Assembly (NCBI RefSeq): GCF_003143515.1
Contig: NZ_CP029343.1
Location: 1,426,001 to 1,490,000 of the forward strand
Origin: Massilia oculi
GTDB taxonomy: Bacteria; Pseudomonadota; Gammaproteobacteria; Burkholderiales; Burkholderiaceae_D
DNA: 64,000 nt
Reading direction: 5' to 3'
Shown: piece after piece, positions 8,779-16,939 of the stretch
How the letters are laid out: every line of letters begins with the position of its first letter
Numbering within the stretch: the first letter of the stretch is position 1
The notes under the pieces: generated by a model
The model's input: only the letters and a program-made list of their open reading frames with translations
Database searches by the model: none
What the model was told of the DNA's origin: nothing
Translations under genes and position numbers: made by a program

Positions 8779-8806
8779 TTATCGGTTTTTACACGCGCAA
8801 CCTTTT
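8779..8806 (-). promoter_or_regulatory. candidate sigma-28 (FliA) promoter of the chemoreceptor gene
   Basis: On the minus strand ACCGATAA (8786-8779) matches the sigma-28 -10 box GCCGATAA at seven of eight positions. AAAAGGTT (8806-8799) lies 12 bp upstream and resembles TAAAGTTT. The site is 60 bp before the start codon. Flagellar-regulon control of receptors is common; the assignment rests on motif match only. Confidence 0.5.
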
Positions 8807-9028
8807 CGATTCTTGTGACTTTTGAACTTCCAGATGAAACAATTCGATAGAATTGGCGGTTGAGGGCAATTCTAGTAGGACTTTTCCTACAAAACGAGTA
8901 AATAATTTCTATGTGGCAATTCAGCAACATCGATGCAGAAGTGGCATTAGCAAGACGCCAACAGGCCGGGCGCGGCAAAATCCGCGGGAGGTGTAAGATG
9001 AAGCCATAACGACTTACAGGAGCCATCC

Positions 9029-9406
9029 ATGCAGATCAATGTAAATACCGATAACACCATCAACAAGCATCAGGGTCTGGACGAGCACGTGCAGGAAGTC
9101 GTGCGCACCTCCATCGGTCGTTTTGGCGACCAGGTCAACCGCGTTGACGTTCACTTGAGTAACGAGAACAAGGAGAAGAAGGCGGACGGCGGCAATTCGT
9201 GCATGCTCGAAGCACGCCTGACCGGCATCGCGCCGATCGTGATCCACGAGCACGCCACCGACCTGCACCAGGCCATCAACAACGCCGGCGGCAAGCTGGC
9301 GCGCGCCCTCGACAGCGCGATCGGCCGCCTGCAGGACAAGCAGCGCGCCGCCTCGATCACGCACACCGAAGATCCGACCGCCGACAAGCACCTGACGGAT
9401 ATGTGA
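9029..9406 (+). CDS. HPF/RaiA-family ribosome-associated protein
   Basis: A 125-residue cytoplasmic protein of the short ribosome hibernation/sigma-54 modulation family. It has the expected beta-alpha-beta-beta-beta-alpha layout: MQINVNTDNTI, a helix LDEHVQEVVRTSIGRFGDQVNRVDVHLS, CMLEARLTG, and a C-terminal helix HQAINNAGGKLARALDSAIGRL. Family members bind the 30S subunit and stop translation in stationary phase or stress. It is a stand-alone copy away from rpoN, so a stress-specific role is possible. The start has CAGGAG 9 bp upstream. A GC hairpin at 9424-9443 follows. Confidence 0.85.
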   Translation: MQINVNTDNTINKHQGLDEHVQEVVRTSIGRFGDQVNRVDVHLSNENKEKKADGGNSCMLEARLTGIAPIVIHEHATDLHQAINNAGGKLARALDSAIGRLQDKQRAASITHTEDPTADKHLTDM

Positions 9407-9423
9407 TCGTCACCCAATGAAGC

Positions 9424-9443
9424 GCAGGCCCGTCCGGGCCTGC
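9424..9443. terminator. GC-rich hairpin between convergent genes
   Basis: GCAGGCCCG (9424-9432), two bases, CGGGCCTGC (9435-9443) form a perfect 9-bp stem. It lies between the stop of the HPF-like gene and the stop of the convergent gene ending at 9446. There is no long T tract, so it is a weaker or Rho-assisted terminator. Confidence 0.6.
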
Positions 9444-9445
9444 CT

Positions 9446-10312
9446 TCAGCCTGCTTCGCGCTCCCCGCCAGCATCGCCTTCAAGCATCGCCCTCACCTCG
9501 CGCAGATAGCGCAATCCCGCCAGCGCGCGGCTGCCATACCAGGACATCATCTCGCCATCGACCAGCAGCACGGGAATCCCGATCTGCTTTTCCAGCGCGT
9601 CCGCGTGCGCCTCCGTAAACCGGTAGGGTTCGGTCGACAGCAGCACCGCGTCGAGCCCGTCCACCAGGGCTTCGGACCAGTCGAAACGGGGATAGCGCGC
9701 CGCCCCAAGCCCGGGCACCTGCCAGCCCAGTTCGGCCAGCATGGCGGCGATATACGTGTCCTTCGACACGCTCATCCACGGGTCTTGCCAGATGCAGTAC
9801 AGGACCGTGCGTGCGGGACCGCGCGCCAGCGCGCGCAGCCGCGCCAGCTCGTCCCCGAAGGCGGCGCACCACGACTGGGCCTGCTCCCGGGCGCCGAAGA
9901 TGCCGCCCATCAGGCGCGCCAGCGCCAGGTTGTCCTGCGGGGCCAGCGGATGCGTGACCACCACGTGCGGCACGAACTGCGCCAGCGCGTCGACGGTCGG
10001 CTTTTCGTTCTCGTCGATATTGACCACGACGTGGGTCGGCGCCAGCTTGCGGATCTTCTCGAGGTTGACGTCCTTGGTGCCCCCCACCTTGGGGATGTCC
10101 GCCACCACCGCCTTCGGGTGGATACAAAAACCGGTGCGGCCGACCAGCTGCGGCGCCAGCCCGAGGTCGCACAGCAGCTCGGTGATCGACGGCACCAGCG
10201 ACACGATGCGCGCGTCCGGGGCCGGCCGGTGCGCGCGCCCGAGCGCATCAATGAGCACGTCATTGAGCACGTCATTGAGCACGTCATTGAGCGAATTGTC
10301 AGAATCAGTCAT
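9446..10312 (-). CDS. helical-backbone metal receptor, BtuF-like, without signal peptide
   Basis: A periplasmic-binding-protein fold of the BtuF/FhuD/TroA type with 288 residues. The core starts ARIVSLVPSITELLCDLGLAPQLVGRTGFCIHP. It continues with KVGGTKDVNLEKIRKLAPTHVVVNIDENEK, the usual cobalamin-binding-protein pattern, and CIWQDPWMSVSKDTYIAAML. Unlike true BtuF it has no signal peptide or lipobox. Its N-terminus is instead MTDSDNSLNDVLNDVLNDVL, from a DNA repeat. It may therefore act in the cytoplasm, or the true start may be near residue 30. No BtuCD genes are adjacent. It is divergent from the GGDEF gene. Confidence 0.75.
   Translation of the reverse strand: MTDSDNSLNDVLNDVLNDVLIDALGRAHRPAPDARIVSLVPSITELLCDLGLAPQLVGRTGFCIHPKAVVADIPKVGGTKDVNLEKIRKLAPTHVVVNIDENEKPTVDALAQFVPHVVVTHPLAPQDNLALARLMGGIFGAREQAQSWCAAFGDELARLRALARGPARTVLYCIWQDPWMSVSKDTYIAAMLAELGWQVPGLGAARYPRFDWSEALVDGLDAVLLSTEPYRFTEAHADALEKQIGIPVLLVDGEMMSWYGSRALAGLRYLREVRAMLEGDAGGEREAG
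10249..10294 (-). repeat. 12-bp tandem repeat at the start of the BtuF-like gene
   Basis: Three near-identical units of CATTGAGCACGT (first unit CAATGAGCACGT) and a partial fourth. They are read on the minus strand as NDVL NDVL NDVL just after the start codon. Since the unit is a multiple of three, copy-number change would lengthen or shorten the N-terminus without a frameshift. Confidence 0.85.
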
Positions 10313-10426
10313 GCCGCCATGTCACCATTGTTGTTTAAGGAACGTCGAATACGCATTCCAGGTCCGATAGGCTATCATTTCATCGCTGTAAGGACTCAAC
10401 CTTACGCGATTCGCTCGAGGCCCCAC

Positions 10427-11389
10427 TTGGAACACATCGGCACCTTCGGTGCTTCCCGTACGACGCTGCGCGACCTGCACCTGTTTCGCGACGAGACCGA
10501 CCCGGTCATCGCCGCGATGGTGGCCGGCTGCGCCGTCGTGCGCATGGCGCGCGGCCGCCGCATCGACGATGGCGGCCAGGCGCGCCTGTACATCGTCCTG
10601 TCGGGCGTGCTCGAGATCGCACCCGACGCCCATGCCGGCGACGAGGGCAACACCAGCCGCATCCTCCCGGGCGAAAGCGTCGGCGAACAGGCGGTGCTGG
10701 ACGACGCGCTGAACCTGGCGGCGATGACGGCGCTCGAGGACACCGAACTCCTGGTGATCGAGTCCGACATGGTGTGGACGCTGATCGAGCGTTCGGGCGT
10801 GCTGGCGCGTAACCTGCTGCGTCTGCTGTCCTTCCGCATCCGCGCCACCAACGCCCTGCTGCGCCGGCGCCAGAAGCTGGGCGAATTCTACCGCCAGCTC
10901 TCGCTCAACGACCCGCTCACGGGCCTGTACAACCGCGCCTGGCTCAACGAGATGCTGCCCAAGCTGGCCGCACGCGCGGCCACCGACGGCAGCCCGCTGT
11001 CGCTGGTGATGATCGACCTCGACCACTTCAAGCGCTTCAACGACACCCACGGCCACATCGCCGGCGACGCCGCGCTGGCCGCCGCCGCGAGCGTGATCCG
11101 CGGCGCGCTGCGCCCGTCCGACTTCGCGGTGCGCTACGGCGGCGAAGAGATGCTGGCCGTGCTGCCCGACACCACGCCGGACATGGCCACCGGCGTGGCC
11201 GAACGCCTGTGCCGGCGCCTGCGCCTGGCCGTCGTATTCCCCGACATGCGCCTGCCGCTGCCGCACCTGACCGGCTCCTTCGGCGTGGCCAGCCTGGCGC
11301 CCGGCGGCGACGAGCGCAGCCTGCTGGCGGCGGCCGACGCCGCCCTGTACCGCGCCAAGGAGGCGGGACGGGACCGCGTCTGCGCCTGA
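10427..11389 (+). CDS. cyclic-nucleotide-binding-like plus GGDEF protein (diguanylate cyclase)
   Basis: A soluble protein of about 320 residues. Residues 10-140 form a CNB/CRP-like beta-roll (ILPGESVGEQAVLDD, LLVIESDMVWTLIERSG). Residues 165-320 form a GGDEF domain (NDPLTGLYNRAWLNEML, DLDHFKRFNDTHGHIAGD). The active-site loop reads GGEEM at 238-242, close to the active GGEEF form. No RxxD inhibitory site was seen where expected. It probably makes cyclic-di-GMP under control of an effector bound to the N-terminal domain. I prefer TTG 10427 because TCGAGG lies 6 bp before it. ATG 10319 gives 36 more residues but has no ribosome site and overlaps the likely promoter. Confidence 0.8.
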   Translation: MEHIGTFGASRTTLRDLHLFRDETDPVIAAMVAGCAVVRMARGRRIDDGGQARLYIVLSGVLEIAPDAHAGDEGNTSRILPGESVGEQAVLDDALNLAAMTALEDTELLVIESDMVWTLIERSGVLARNLLRLLSFRIRATNALLRRRQKLGEFYRQLSLNDPLTGLYNRAWLNEMLPKLAARAATDGSPLSLVMIDLDHFKRFNDTHGHIAGDAALAAAASVIRGALRPSDFAVRYGGEEMLAVLPDTTPDMATGVAERLCRRLRLAVVFPDMRLPLPHLTGSFGVASLAPGGDERSLLAAADAALYRAKEAGRDRVCA

Positions 11390-11483
11390 GACGCATCCAG
11401 CGGCTTGCCGCCGGCCGTGACTGATCCGCGCGGATGTGCCACCATGCCGGTTGACGCCGTGACGGCAGCCTTTATAACAACAC

Positions 11484-12929
11484 ATGAGCACGCACACCTT
11501 CCTCTGGCACGACTATGAAACCTTCGGCGCGGTGCCGCGCCGCGACCGCCCGGCCCAGTTCGCCGCGATCCGCACCGACGCCGATCTCAACGAGATCGGC
11601 GAGCCGATCATGCTGTACTGCCAGCCGGCCAACGACTTCCTGCCCGACCCGCAATCCTGCCTGATCACCGGCATTACGCCGCAGCACTGCCTCGAACGGG
11701 GCGTGCCCGAACACGAATTCGCGCGCCAGATCGAAGCCACCTTCAGCGAGCCGGGGACGATCGGCGTCGGCTACAACACGATCCGCTTCGACGACGAGGT
11801 GACCCGCTTCCTGTTCTGGCGCAACCTGATCGATCCGTATGCGCGCGAATGGCAGCACAACTGCGGCCGCTGGGACCTGCTCGACGTGGTGCGCATGGTG
11901 TACGCACTGCGCCCGGAAGGCATCGAATGGCCGACCCGCGAAGACGGCAAGCCGAGCTTCAGGCTGGAACACCTGAGCGCCGCCAACGGCCTGGCCCACG
12001 AAGCGGCGCACGACGCGCTGTCCGACGTGCGCGCCACCATCGCGCTGGCGCGCCTCGTCAAGCACAAGCAGCCGCGCCTGTTCGACTTCTGCCTCGAGCT
12101 GCGCCGCAAGGACCGGGTCGCGAGCGAGATGGGCCTGCACCTCGACCCGGGCCAGCGCCAGCCTTTCCTGCACGTGTCCGGCATGTTCCCGGTGGAGTAC
12201 GGCTGCCTGGGCCTGGTCTACCCGCTGGCCCAGCATCCGACCAACAAGAACGAGGTGCTGGTCTGGGATTGCCGCCACGACCCGTCCGAGCTGTTCGCGC
12301 TCGACGCCGACACCATCCGCACCCGCATGTTCACCCGCGCGAGCGAATTGCCCGAAGGCGTGACCCGGCTGCCGGTCAAGAGCGTGCACCTGAACAAATC
12401 GCCGATGCTGGTCGGGAACCTCAAGACCCTGCGGCCCGACCTGGCCATGCGCTGGGACATCGACCTGGAGCGCGGCCGCGCGCACGCCGCGCTGGCGGCC
12501 GGCGGGCCGGACATGCAGGCGATCTGGGCCCAGGTGCTGGCCAAACCCGGCACGGGTGAAGCGGTGGACGTCGATGAAGACCTGTACGGCGGCTTCGTCA
12601 GCCGCGACGACCGCCGCCAGCTGGAGTCGCTGCGCATGCAGAAACCCGAGGCGCTGGCGCGCCGCGTCAGCTTCGAGGACGAGCGCCTCAACGAACTCCT
12701 GTTCCGCTACCGCGCGCGCAACTTCCCGCATACCTTGCTTGACGACGAGATGCAGCTGTGGGAGGCGCACCGCGCGGCGCGGCTGTTCGAGGGCGCGCAT
12801 GGAGCGCGCACGGTGGACCAGCTGTTTACCGAGATCGATGCGCTGTCGGAGACGGCGGACGAGCGTGCCGAGGAGATTCTCGGGGCGCTGTACGATTACG
12901 CCGAGTCGATCGCGCCGGATCGATACTAG
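11484..12929 (+). CDS. sbcB: exodeoxyribonuclease I
   Basis: A 3'-5' single-strand DNA exonuclease of 481 residues, close to the 475 of the E. coli enzyme. It acts in recombination and mismatch repair. The DEDDh exonuclease motifs are visible: HDYETFG near the N-terminus, VGYNTIRFDDEVTRFLFWRNL in the middle, and HEAAHDALSDVRATIALA as the third. The SH3-like and C-terminal regions typical of ExoI (VKSVHLNKSPML and LPRFPH-like RNFPHTL) follow. It stands alone. A 10-bp hairpin separates its stop from that of pyrF. Confidence 0.95.
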   Translation: MSTHTFLWHDYETFGAVPRRDRPAQFAAIRTDADLNEIGEPIMLYCQPANDFLPDPQSCLITGITPQHCLERGVPEHEFARQIEATFSEPGTIGVGYNTIRFDDEVTRFLFWRNLIDPYAREWQHNCGRWDLLDVVRMVYALRPEGIEWPTREDGKPSFRLEHLSAANGLAHEAAHDALSDVRATIALARLVKHKQPRLFDFCLELRRKDRVASEMGLHLDPGQRQPFLHVSGMFPVEYGCLGLVYPLAQHPTNKNEVLVWDCRHDPSELFALDADTIRTRMFTRASELPEGVTRLPVKSVHLNKSPMLVGNLKTLRPDLAMRWDIDLERGRAHAALAAGGPDMQAIWAQVLAKPGTGEAVDVDEDLYGGFVSRDDRRQLESLRMQKPEALARRVSFEDERLNELLFRYRARNFPHTLLDDEMQLWEAHRAARLFEGAHGARTVDQLFTEIDALSETADERAEEILGALYDYAESIAPDRY

Positions 12930-12930
12930 A

Positions 12931-12954
12931 CGGGTCGGCGGCTACGCCGACCCG
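12931..12954. terminator. bidirectional hairpin between sbcB and pyrF
   Basis: CGGGTCGGCG (12931-12940), loop GCTA, CGCCGACCCG (12945-12954) form a perfect 10-bp stem. It starts 2 bp after the sbcB stop and 5 bp from the pyrF stop. It has no T tract but the position suggests termination for both convergent genes. Confidence 0.7.
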
Positions 12955-12958
12955 ACGA

Positions 12959-13783
12959 TCAACCGCGGCGATGCGCGTTGATCGCGTCGCGCGTCTCCCG
13001 CGCCACCCGGCGCGCGGCCGCCGCGAAATCTTCGCCTTCCTGCGGCGTCGCGTACAGGATCGCACGCGACGAATTGATCATCATGCCCGCGCCATCCGCC
13101 GTGCGGCCCGCCTTGACGGTCGCCTCGACATCGCCGCCCTGGGCGCCCACGCCCGGGATCAAGAGCGGCATATCGCCGACCAGCTTGCGCACCTGGGCGA
13201 TCTCGTCCGGGAAGGTCGCTCCCACCACCAGCGCGCACTGGCCGTTGCGGTTCCATTTTTCGGCGACCAGCTGGGCAACGTGCTGGTACAACGGGCGGCC
13301 GCCCACATCCAGGAACTGCAGGTCGGAACCGCCCGCGTTCGAGGTGCGGCACAGCACGATCACGCCGCGGTCTGGCCATTCCATATACGGCTCGACCGAA
13401 TCGAAGCCCATGTAGGGGCTGACCGTCACCGCATCCGCGCCATAGCGCTCGAAGGCTTCGCGCGCGTACTGGTGGGCGGTGGCGCCGATGTCGCCGCGCT
13501 TGGCGTCCAGCACCAGCGGGATGTGCGGGTAAGTGGCGCGCAGGTAGGCGCAGATTTCTTCCAGCTGGTCTTCCGCGCCGAGGGCGGCGAAATAGGCGAT
13601 CTGCGGCTTGAAGGCGCAGGCCAGGTCGGCGGTCGCGTCGATGATGGCCTTGCAGAACTGGACGATGGCGTCCGGCTGGCCCTCCAGGCGTGCCGGCAGG
13701 CGCGCCAGGTCCGGGTCGAGGCCGACGCACAGCAGCGAATCGTTACGGGCCCATGCGGCGGAAAGTTTGTTGATGAAATTCAC
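12959..13783 (-). CDS. pyrF: orotidine 5'-phosphate decarboxylase (type 2)
   Basis: Catalyses the last step of UMP synthesis, decarboxylating OMP. The 274-residue sequence fits the longer type 2 family. It shows LLCVGLDPD, the substrate-binding FKPQIAYFA, the catalytic DAKRGDIG and the phosphate-binding [13 protein letters not shown] start at GTG 13783, giving [11 protein letters not shown], as in related proteins, with AAGGGG 6 bp upstream. ATG 13819 would add 12 residues but has a poorer ribosome site. It is convergent with sbcB. Confidence 0.93.
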   Translation of the reverse strand: MNFINKLSAAWARNDSLLCVGLDPDLARLPARLEGQPDAIVQFCKAIIDATADLACAFKPQIAYFAALGAEDQLEEICAYLRATYPHIPLVLDAKRGDIGATAHQYAREAFERYGADAVTVSPYMGFDSVEPYMEWPDRGVIVLCRTSNAGGSDLQFLDVGGRPLYQHVAQLVAEKWNRNGQCALVVGATFPDEIAQVRKLVGDMPLLIPGVGAQGGDVEATVKAGRTADGAGMMINSSRAILYATPQEGEDFAAAARRVARETRDAINAHRRG

Positions 13784-13911
13784 CTCTAGCCCCTTGTATC
13801 TTTGTAAATGCAAACCCATTATTGTACTCGCCGGCGCCGGCCCGGACGCCAAACCGCGCCTGTTTCGGGTATATTTTGATCATTCGACAACTTGACCACA
13901 CAAACGACATC

Positions 13912-14523
13912 ATGACCAATTCCTTCTTCTTCCGTTGGACCCGTCTGCTCGGCGGCGCCGTCCTCGCCGGCGCCCTGCTGTCCGGCTGCGGCTACAACGA
14001 ATTCCAGACCAAGGACGAGGCCACCAAGGCGGCATGGAGCGAAGTGGTGAACCAGTACCAGCGTCGCGCCGACCTGATCCCGAACCTGGTCAACACTGTC
14101 AAGGGCTACGCCTCGCATGAAAGCGCCACGCTCGAAGCGGTGACCCGCGCCCGCGCCCAGGCCACCAGCTTCCAGATCACGCCCGAGGTGCTGAACAATC
14201 CCGAGGCCTTCCAGAAATTCCAGCAGGTGCAGGGCGAGCTGTCGGGCGCCCTGTCGCGTCTGATGATGGTCTCGGAAAAATACCCCGACCTGAAGGCCGA
14301 TGCGAGCTTCCGCGACCTGCAGTCGCAGCTGGAAGGCACGGAAAACCGCATCACGGTGGCGCGCCAGCGCTATATCGCCTCGGTCCAGGACTACAACGTG
14401 ACCGTGCGTCAGTTCCCCAAGAACTTGACGGCGATGGTGTTCGGCTATGAAACCAAGCCCTCCTTCACCGTCGAGAACGAGAAGGCGATCTCGACCGCGC
14501 CGACGGTCGACTTCGGCAAGTAA
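13912..14523 (+). CDS. LemA family lipoprotein
   Basis: A 203-residue LemA protein. A signal peptide with the lipobox ALLSGCG indicates a lipid-anchored protein exposed to the periplasm. The helical LemA core (AWSEVVNQYQRRADLIPNLVNTVKGYASHE, ENRITVARQRYIASVQDYNVTVRQFP) follows. The biochemical role of LemA is unresolved; it is widely found in operons with TPM-domain proteins, as here (next two genes, spacing 6 bp and overlap of 1 base). A TATATT-like -10 lies upstream at about 13870. Confidence 0.92.
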   Translation: MTNSFFFRWTRLLGGAVLAGALLSGCGYNEFQTKDEATKAAWSEVVNQYQRRADLIPNLVNTVKGYASHESATLEAVTRARAQATSFQITPEVLNNPEAFQKFQQVQGELSGALSRLMMVSEKYPDLKADASFRDLQSQLEGTENRITVARQRYIASVQDYNVTVRQFPKNLTAMVFGYETKPSFTVENEKAISTAPTVDFGK

Positions 14524-14529
14524 GCCGGC

Positions 14530-15335
14530 ATGACCGCACTGTCGCGTTTCTTCTGCATCCTGCTGCTCGCGCTGCTGACCAGCGCGCCGGCCCTCGCACA
14601 GCTGCAGCCGGTGCCGAAGCTGACCACGCGCGTCACCGACCAGGCCGGCATGCTCGACGCGGCCCAGCGCCAGCGCCTCGAAGCGGTGCTGGCCGACTAT
14701 GAGGCCAAGACCGGCAGCCAGATCGCCGTGCTGCTGGTGAAGTCGACCGAACCCGAAGCGATCGAGCAGTACAGCATCCGCGTCACCGACGCCTGGCAGC
14801 TGGGCCGCAAGGGCGTCGACGACGGCGTGCTGTTGCTGGTGGCGCGCGACAACCCCTCGTCGCTGCGCCGCCTGCGCATCGAGGCCGGGCGCGGTGTGCA
14901 GGGCGTGCTCACCGACGCCCAGTCCAAGCGCATCCTGCAGGACGTGATCGCGCCGCACTTCCGGCAAGAACACTATTACGAGGGCCTGGTCGCCGGCGTC
15001 GGCGCCATCGCCACCCTGCTCAACCAGGAAGCCTTCCCGGCGCCGCCCAGCAACAGCAGCAGCGCCAGGCTGCAGCCGACGACGGCGGCTTCCCGCTATG
15101 GGCGATCTTCCTCGTCATCATCGGCGCCTCGATGCTGCGCTCGGTGTTCCGGCCACGCGGCCGCACGGTCGGCACCCGCCGCGGCCAAACGCACTGGGGC
15201 AGCGCCACCACCGGCTTCGTCCTCGGCAACATCATCGGCAATATGAGCCGCGGCGGTGGGGGCGGTTTCGGCGGCGGCGGCTTCTCGGGCGGCGGCGGCA
15301 GCTTCGACGGCGGCGGCGCTTCGGGAGACTGGTAA
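14530..15335 (+). pseudogene. TPM-domain (YgcG-like) membrane protein, frameshifted in this sequence
   Basis: The frame opening at 14530 encodes a signal peptide (FFCILLLALLTSAPALA) and a TPM domain (VTDQAGMLDAAQRQRLEAVL, GVDDGVLLLVARDN). At about 15046-15056 the coding sense switches to the -1 frame. That frame continues with a Gln-rich linker, a membrane helix FPLWAIFLVIIGAS and the typical Gly-rich tail (GGGGFGGGGFSGGGG...GASGDW), ending at 15333-15335. One base appears to be missing near GCGCCGCCCAG. With it restored the gene is intact, about 268 residues, and its stop overlaps the next start as TAATG. It is either a sequence error, a young pseudogene or, less likely, a programmed shift. 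Confidence 0.8.
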
Positions 15336-15847
15336 TGTCATCGATCACACACAAGATGCGCCGCGCCTGGCGCCACTGGAAGAGCAGCGCGAGCGAGGCG
15401 AAACAGGCCTTCCCCGACACGACCCTGGACGCGATCGCCGAGGCGATCGACCTGGGCGAGCGCACCCACCGCGGCGAGGTGCGCCTGATCGTCGAGCGCG
15501 CCCTGCCTTTTGATGCGGCCTGGGAAGGCGTCACCAACCGCCAGCGCGCGGTCAACCTGTTCGCCGACTATGGCGTGTGGGACACAGAAGACAATTGCGG
15601 CGTGCTGATCTACGTGAACCTGGCCGAGCACAAGATCGACATCGTGGCCGACCGCGGCATCGACCGCAAGATCGACGCCGCCACCTGGCAGGCTGTGTGC
15701 CGCACCATGACCGAAGGTTTCAGGCAGGGCAGCTTCCATGAAGCGACCCTGGCGGCGGTCAACCAGGTCAACGAGCTGCTGCGCCAGCACTTCCCGGCCA
15801 GCGGCGAGCGGCCCAACGAGCTGCCGGACCGGCCGCTCATGTTGTAG
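15335..15847 (+). CDS. second TPM-domain protein of the LemA operon
   Basis: A 170-residue protein without signal peptide. The TPM core is seen in LIVERALPFDAAWEGV, RAVNLFADYGVWDTEDNCGVLIYVNLAEHKIDIVADRGIDRKI and FHEATLAAVNQVNELLRQHFP. TPM domains act in protein quality control in some organisms, but the function of this bacterial pair is unproven. The ATG shares a base with the preceding stop (TAATG), implying translational coupling. The 3' end overlaps by 11 bp with the convergent membrane-protein gene. Confidence 0.85.
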   Translation: MSSITHKMRRAWRHWKSSASEAKQAFPDTTLDAIAEAIDLGERTHRGEVRLIVERALPFDAAWEGVTNRQRAVNLFADYGVWDTEDNCGVLIYVNLAEHKIDIVADRGIDRKIDAATWQAVCRTMTEGFRQGSFHEATLAAVNQVNELLRQHFPASGERPNELPDRPLML

Positions 15848-16430
15848 GCGGCTCGTCCAGCCATTCGCGCGCCAGCGCGTCGACGTCGGCGATTTCGGCC
15901 GTCATCCGGCGCGTCTTGCGGCGCGCCCAGATCCAGCCGCCGGCCAGGACCAGCGCCACCGCCACCGAACTCCAGGCCGCATTCCAGGCATCCCGCGCCG
16001 TGAGCAGGGAGACCACCGGCGCTGGCAGCAGGGCGATGGTGGTCCAGCGCGTCAGACGCGCCAGCCGCAGCCCGAGCAGCGCACGGCGGCGCCGCAGATC
16101 CAGCCAGTCGCGCAGGCTGGCGCCGGCCGGCTCCCGCAGGGCCTGCAGGCGGGTCCAGGTATAGCTGACCATCACGAAACACATCACCAGCACATAGAAC
16201 ACCATCCATGGCCACAGGATGCCGTTGGTGTTCGGCAGCGGCCAGCGTACGGCCATCATCCCGAACGCCACGGCCGCCAGCGCCCACTCGCCGGCAATCG
16301 TCCACATGATCAGGTGGCGCTGGCGCCGCGCGCGGGCGATCATCGCCGTCACGTCCGGCAGCGGCGGAGCAGCCGGCGCATCCGCGCCCCAGGCATCCTG
16401 CAGCCTGGCCCATTCATCCGCATCGTTCAT
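15837..16430 (-). CDS. membrane protein coupled to an ECF sigma factor
   Basis: A 197-residue protein. Residues 1-40 are cytoplasmic and acidic-to-basic (MNDADEWARLQDAWGADAPAA). About four hydrophobic segments follow at 41-58, 68-85, 125-140 and 145-160, and the tail is charged. No family is recognised. Its ATG overlaps the sigma factor stop by 4 bp (ATGA). By position it could be the anti-sigma factor, with its short N-terminal cytoplasmic part as the sigma-binding region. The sequence lacks a clear zinc-binding anti-sigma motif, so this is inference. Confidence 0.7.
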   Translation of the reverse strand: MNDADEWARLQDAWGADAPAAPPLPDVTAMIARARRQRHLIMWTIAGEWALAAVAFGMMAVRWPLPNTNGILWPWMVFYVLVMCFVMVSYTWTRLQALREPAGASLRDWLDLRRRRALLGLRLARLTRWTTIALLPAPVVSLLTARDAWNAAWSSVAVALVLAGGWIWARRKTRRMTAEIADVDALAREWLDEPPTT

Positions 16431-16939
16431 CGTTCCTCCAGCCTTTCCTTGAGCGCCGCCTTGGCGCGGTTCAGGCGCACGCCGACATTATTCACCGAGA
16501 TCCCGAGCAACTGCGCGATCTCTTCATAGGACATGCCCTCCAGCGCCAGCAGCACCAGCTGGCGCTGCCCGACCGGCAGCTGGCGCAGCGCGGCCAGCAG
16601 GCGTTGCTGCTGCTGGTTCAGGCGCGCCAGGGCTTCCGGCCCTGGCTGGTCGTCGGCCCATTCCTCATCGAGTTCCTCGTGCTGCGGCTGCGCCACCGCG
16701 CGCATCACGTGGCTGGCGCAGCGCCGGTGCGCCACGCCGACCATATAGGTCTTGAGGCTCGATTCGCCGCGAAAGGCCGGCAAGGCCTGCCACACCGCGA
16801 GCATGATGTCCTGCACCAGGTCTTCGCGGGCGTGGCGGTTGCGCTCGAAGCTGGCGGCGAAGCGCACCAGCATGCCGCCATGCTCGGCCATCAACCGCTT
16901 GAACTCGCGCTTGCACTCGATATGCTGCGAGCCTGCCAT
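16427..16939 (-). CDS. ECF-type RNA polymerase sigma factor
   Basis: A 170-residue sigma-70 family protein. Region 2 is FERNRHAREDLVQDIMLAVWQALPAFRGESSLKTYMVGVAHRRC. Region 4 carries a helix-turn-helix, LPVGQRQLVLLALEGMSYEEIAQLLGISVNNVGVRLNRAKAALKERL. It directs RNA polymerase to a small unknown gene set. The start ATG 16939 overlaps by one base the stop of the ABC permease, so peptidase, ABC transporter, sigma and membrane protein probably form one operon. Confidence 0.9.
   Translation of the reverse strand: MAGSQHIECKREFKRLMAEHGGMLVRFAASFERNRHAREDLVQDIMLAVWQALPAFRGESSLKTYMVGVAHRRCASHVMRAVAQPQHEELDEEWADDQPGPEALARLNQQQQRLLAALRQLPVGQRQLVLLALEGMSYEEIAQLLGISVNNVGVRLNRAKAALKERLEER

Noticed and set aside
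15040..15060. Programmed -1 frameshifting in the TPM gene
   Set aside because: No clear X-XXY-YYZ slippery heptamer or downstream pseudoknot is visible, and two other genes show the same one-base deficit.
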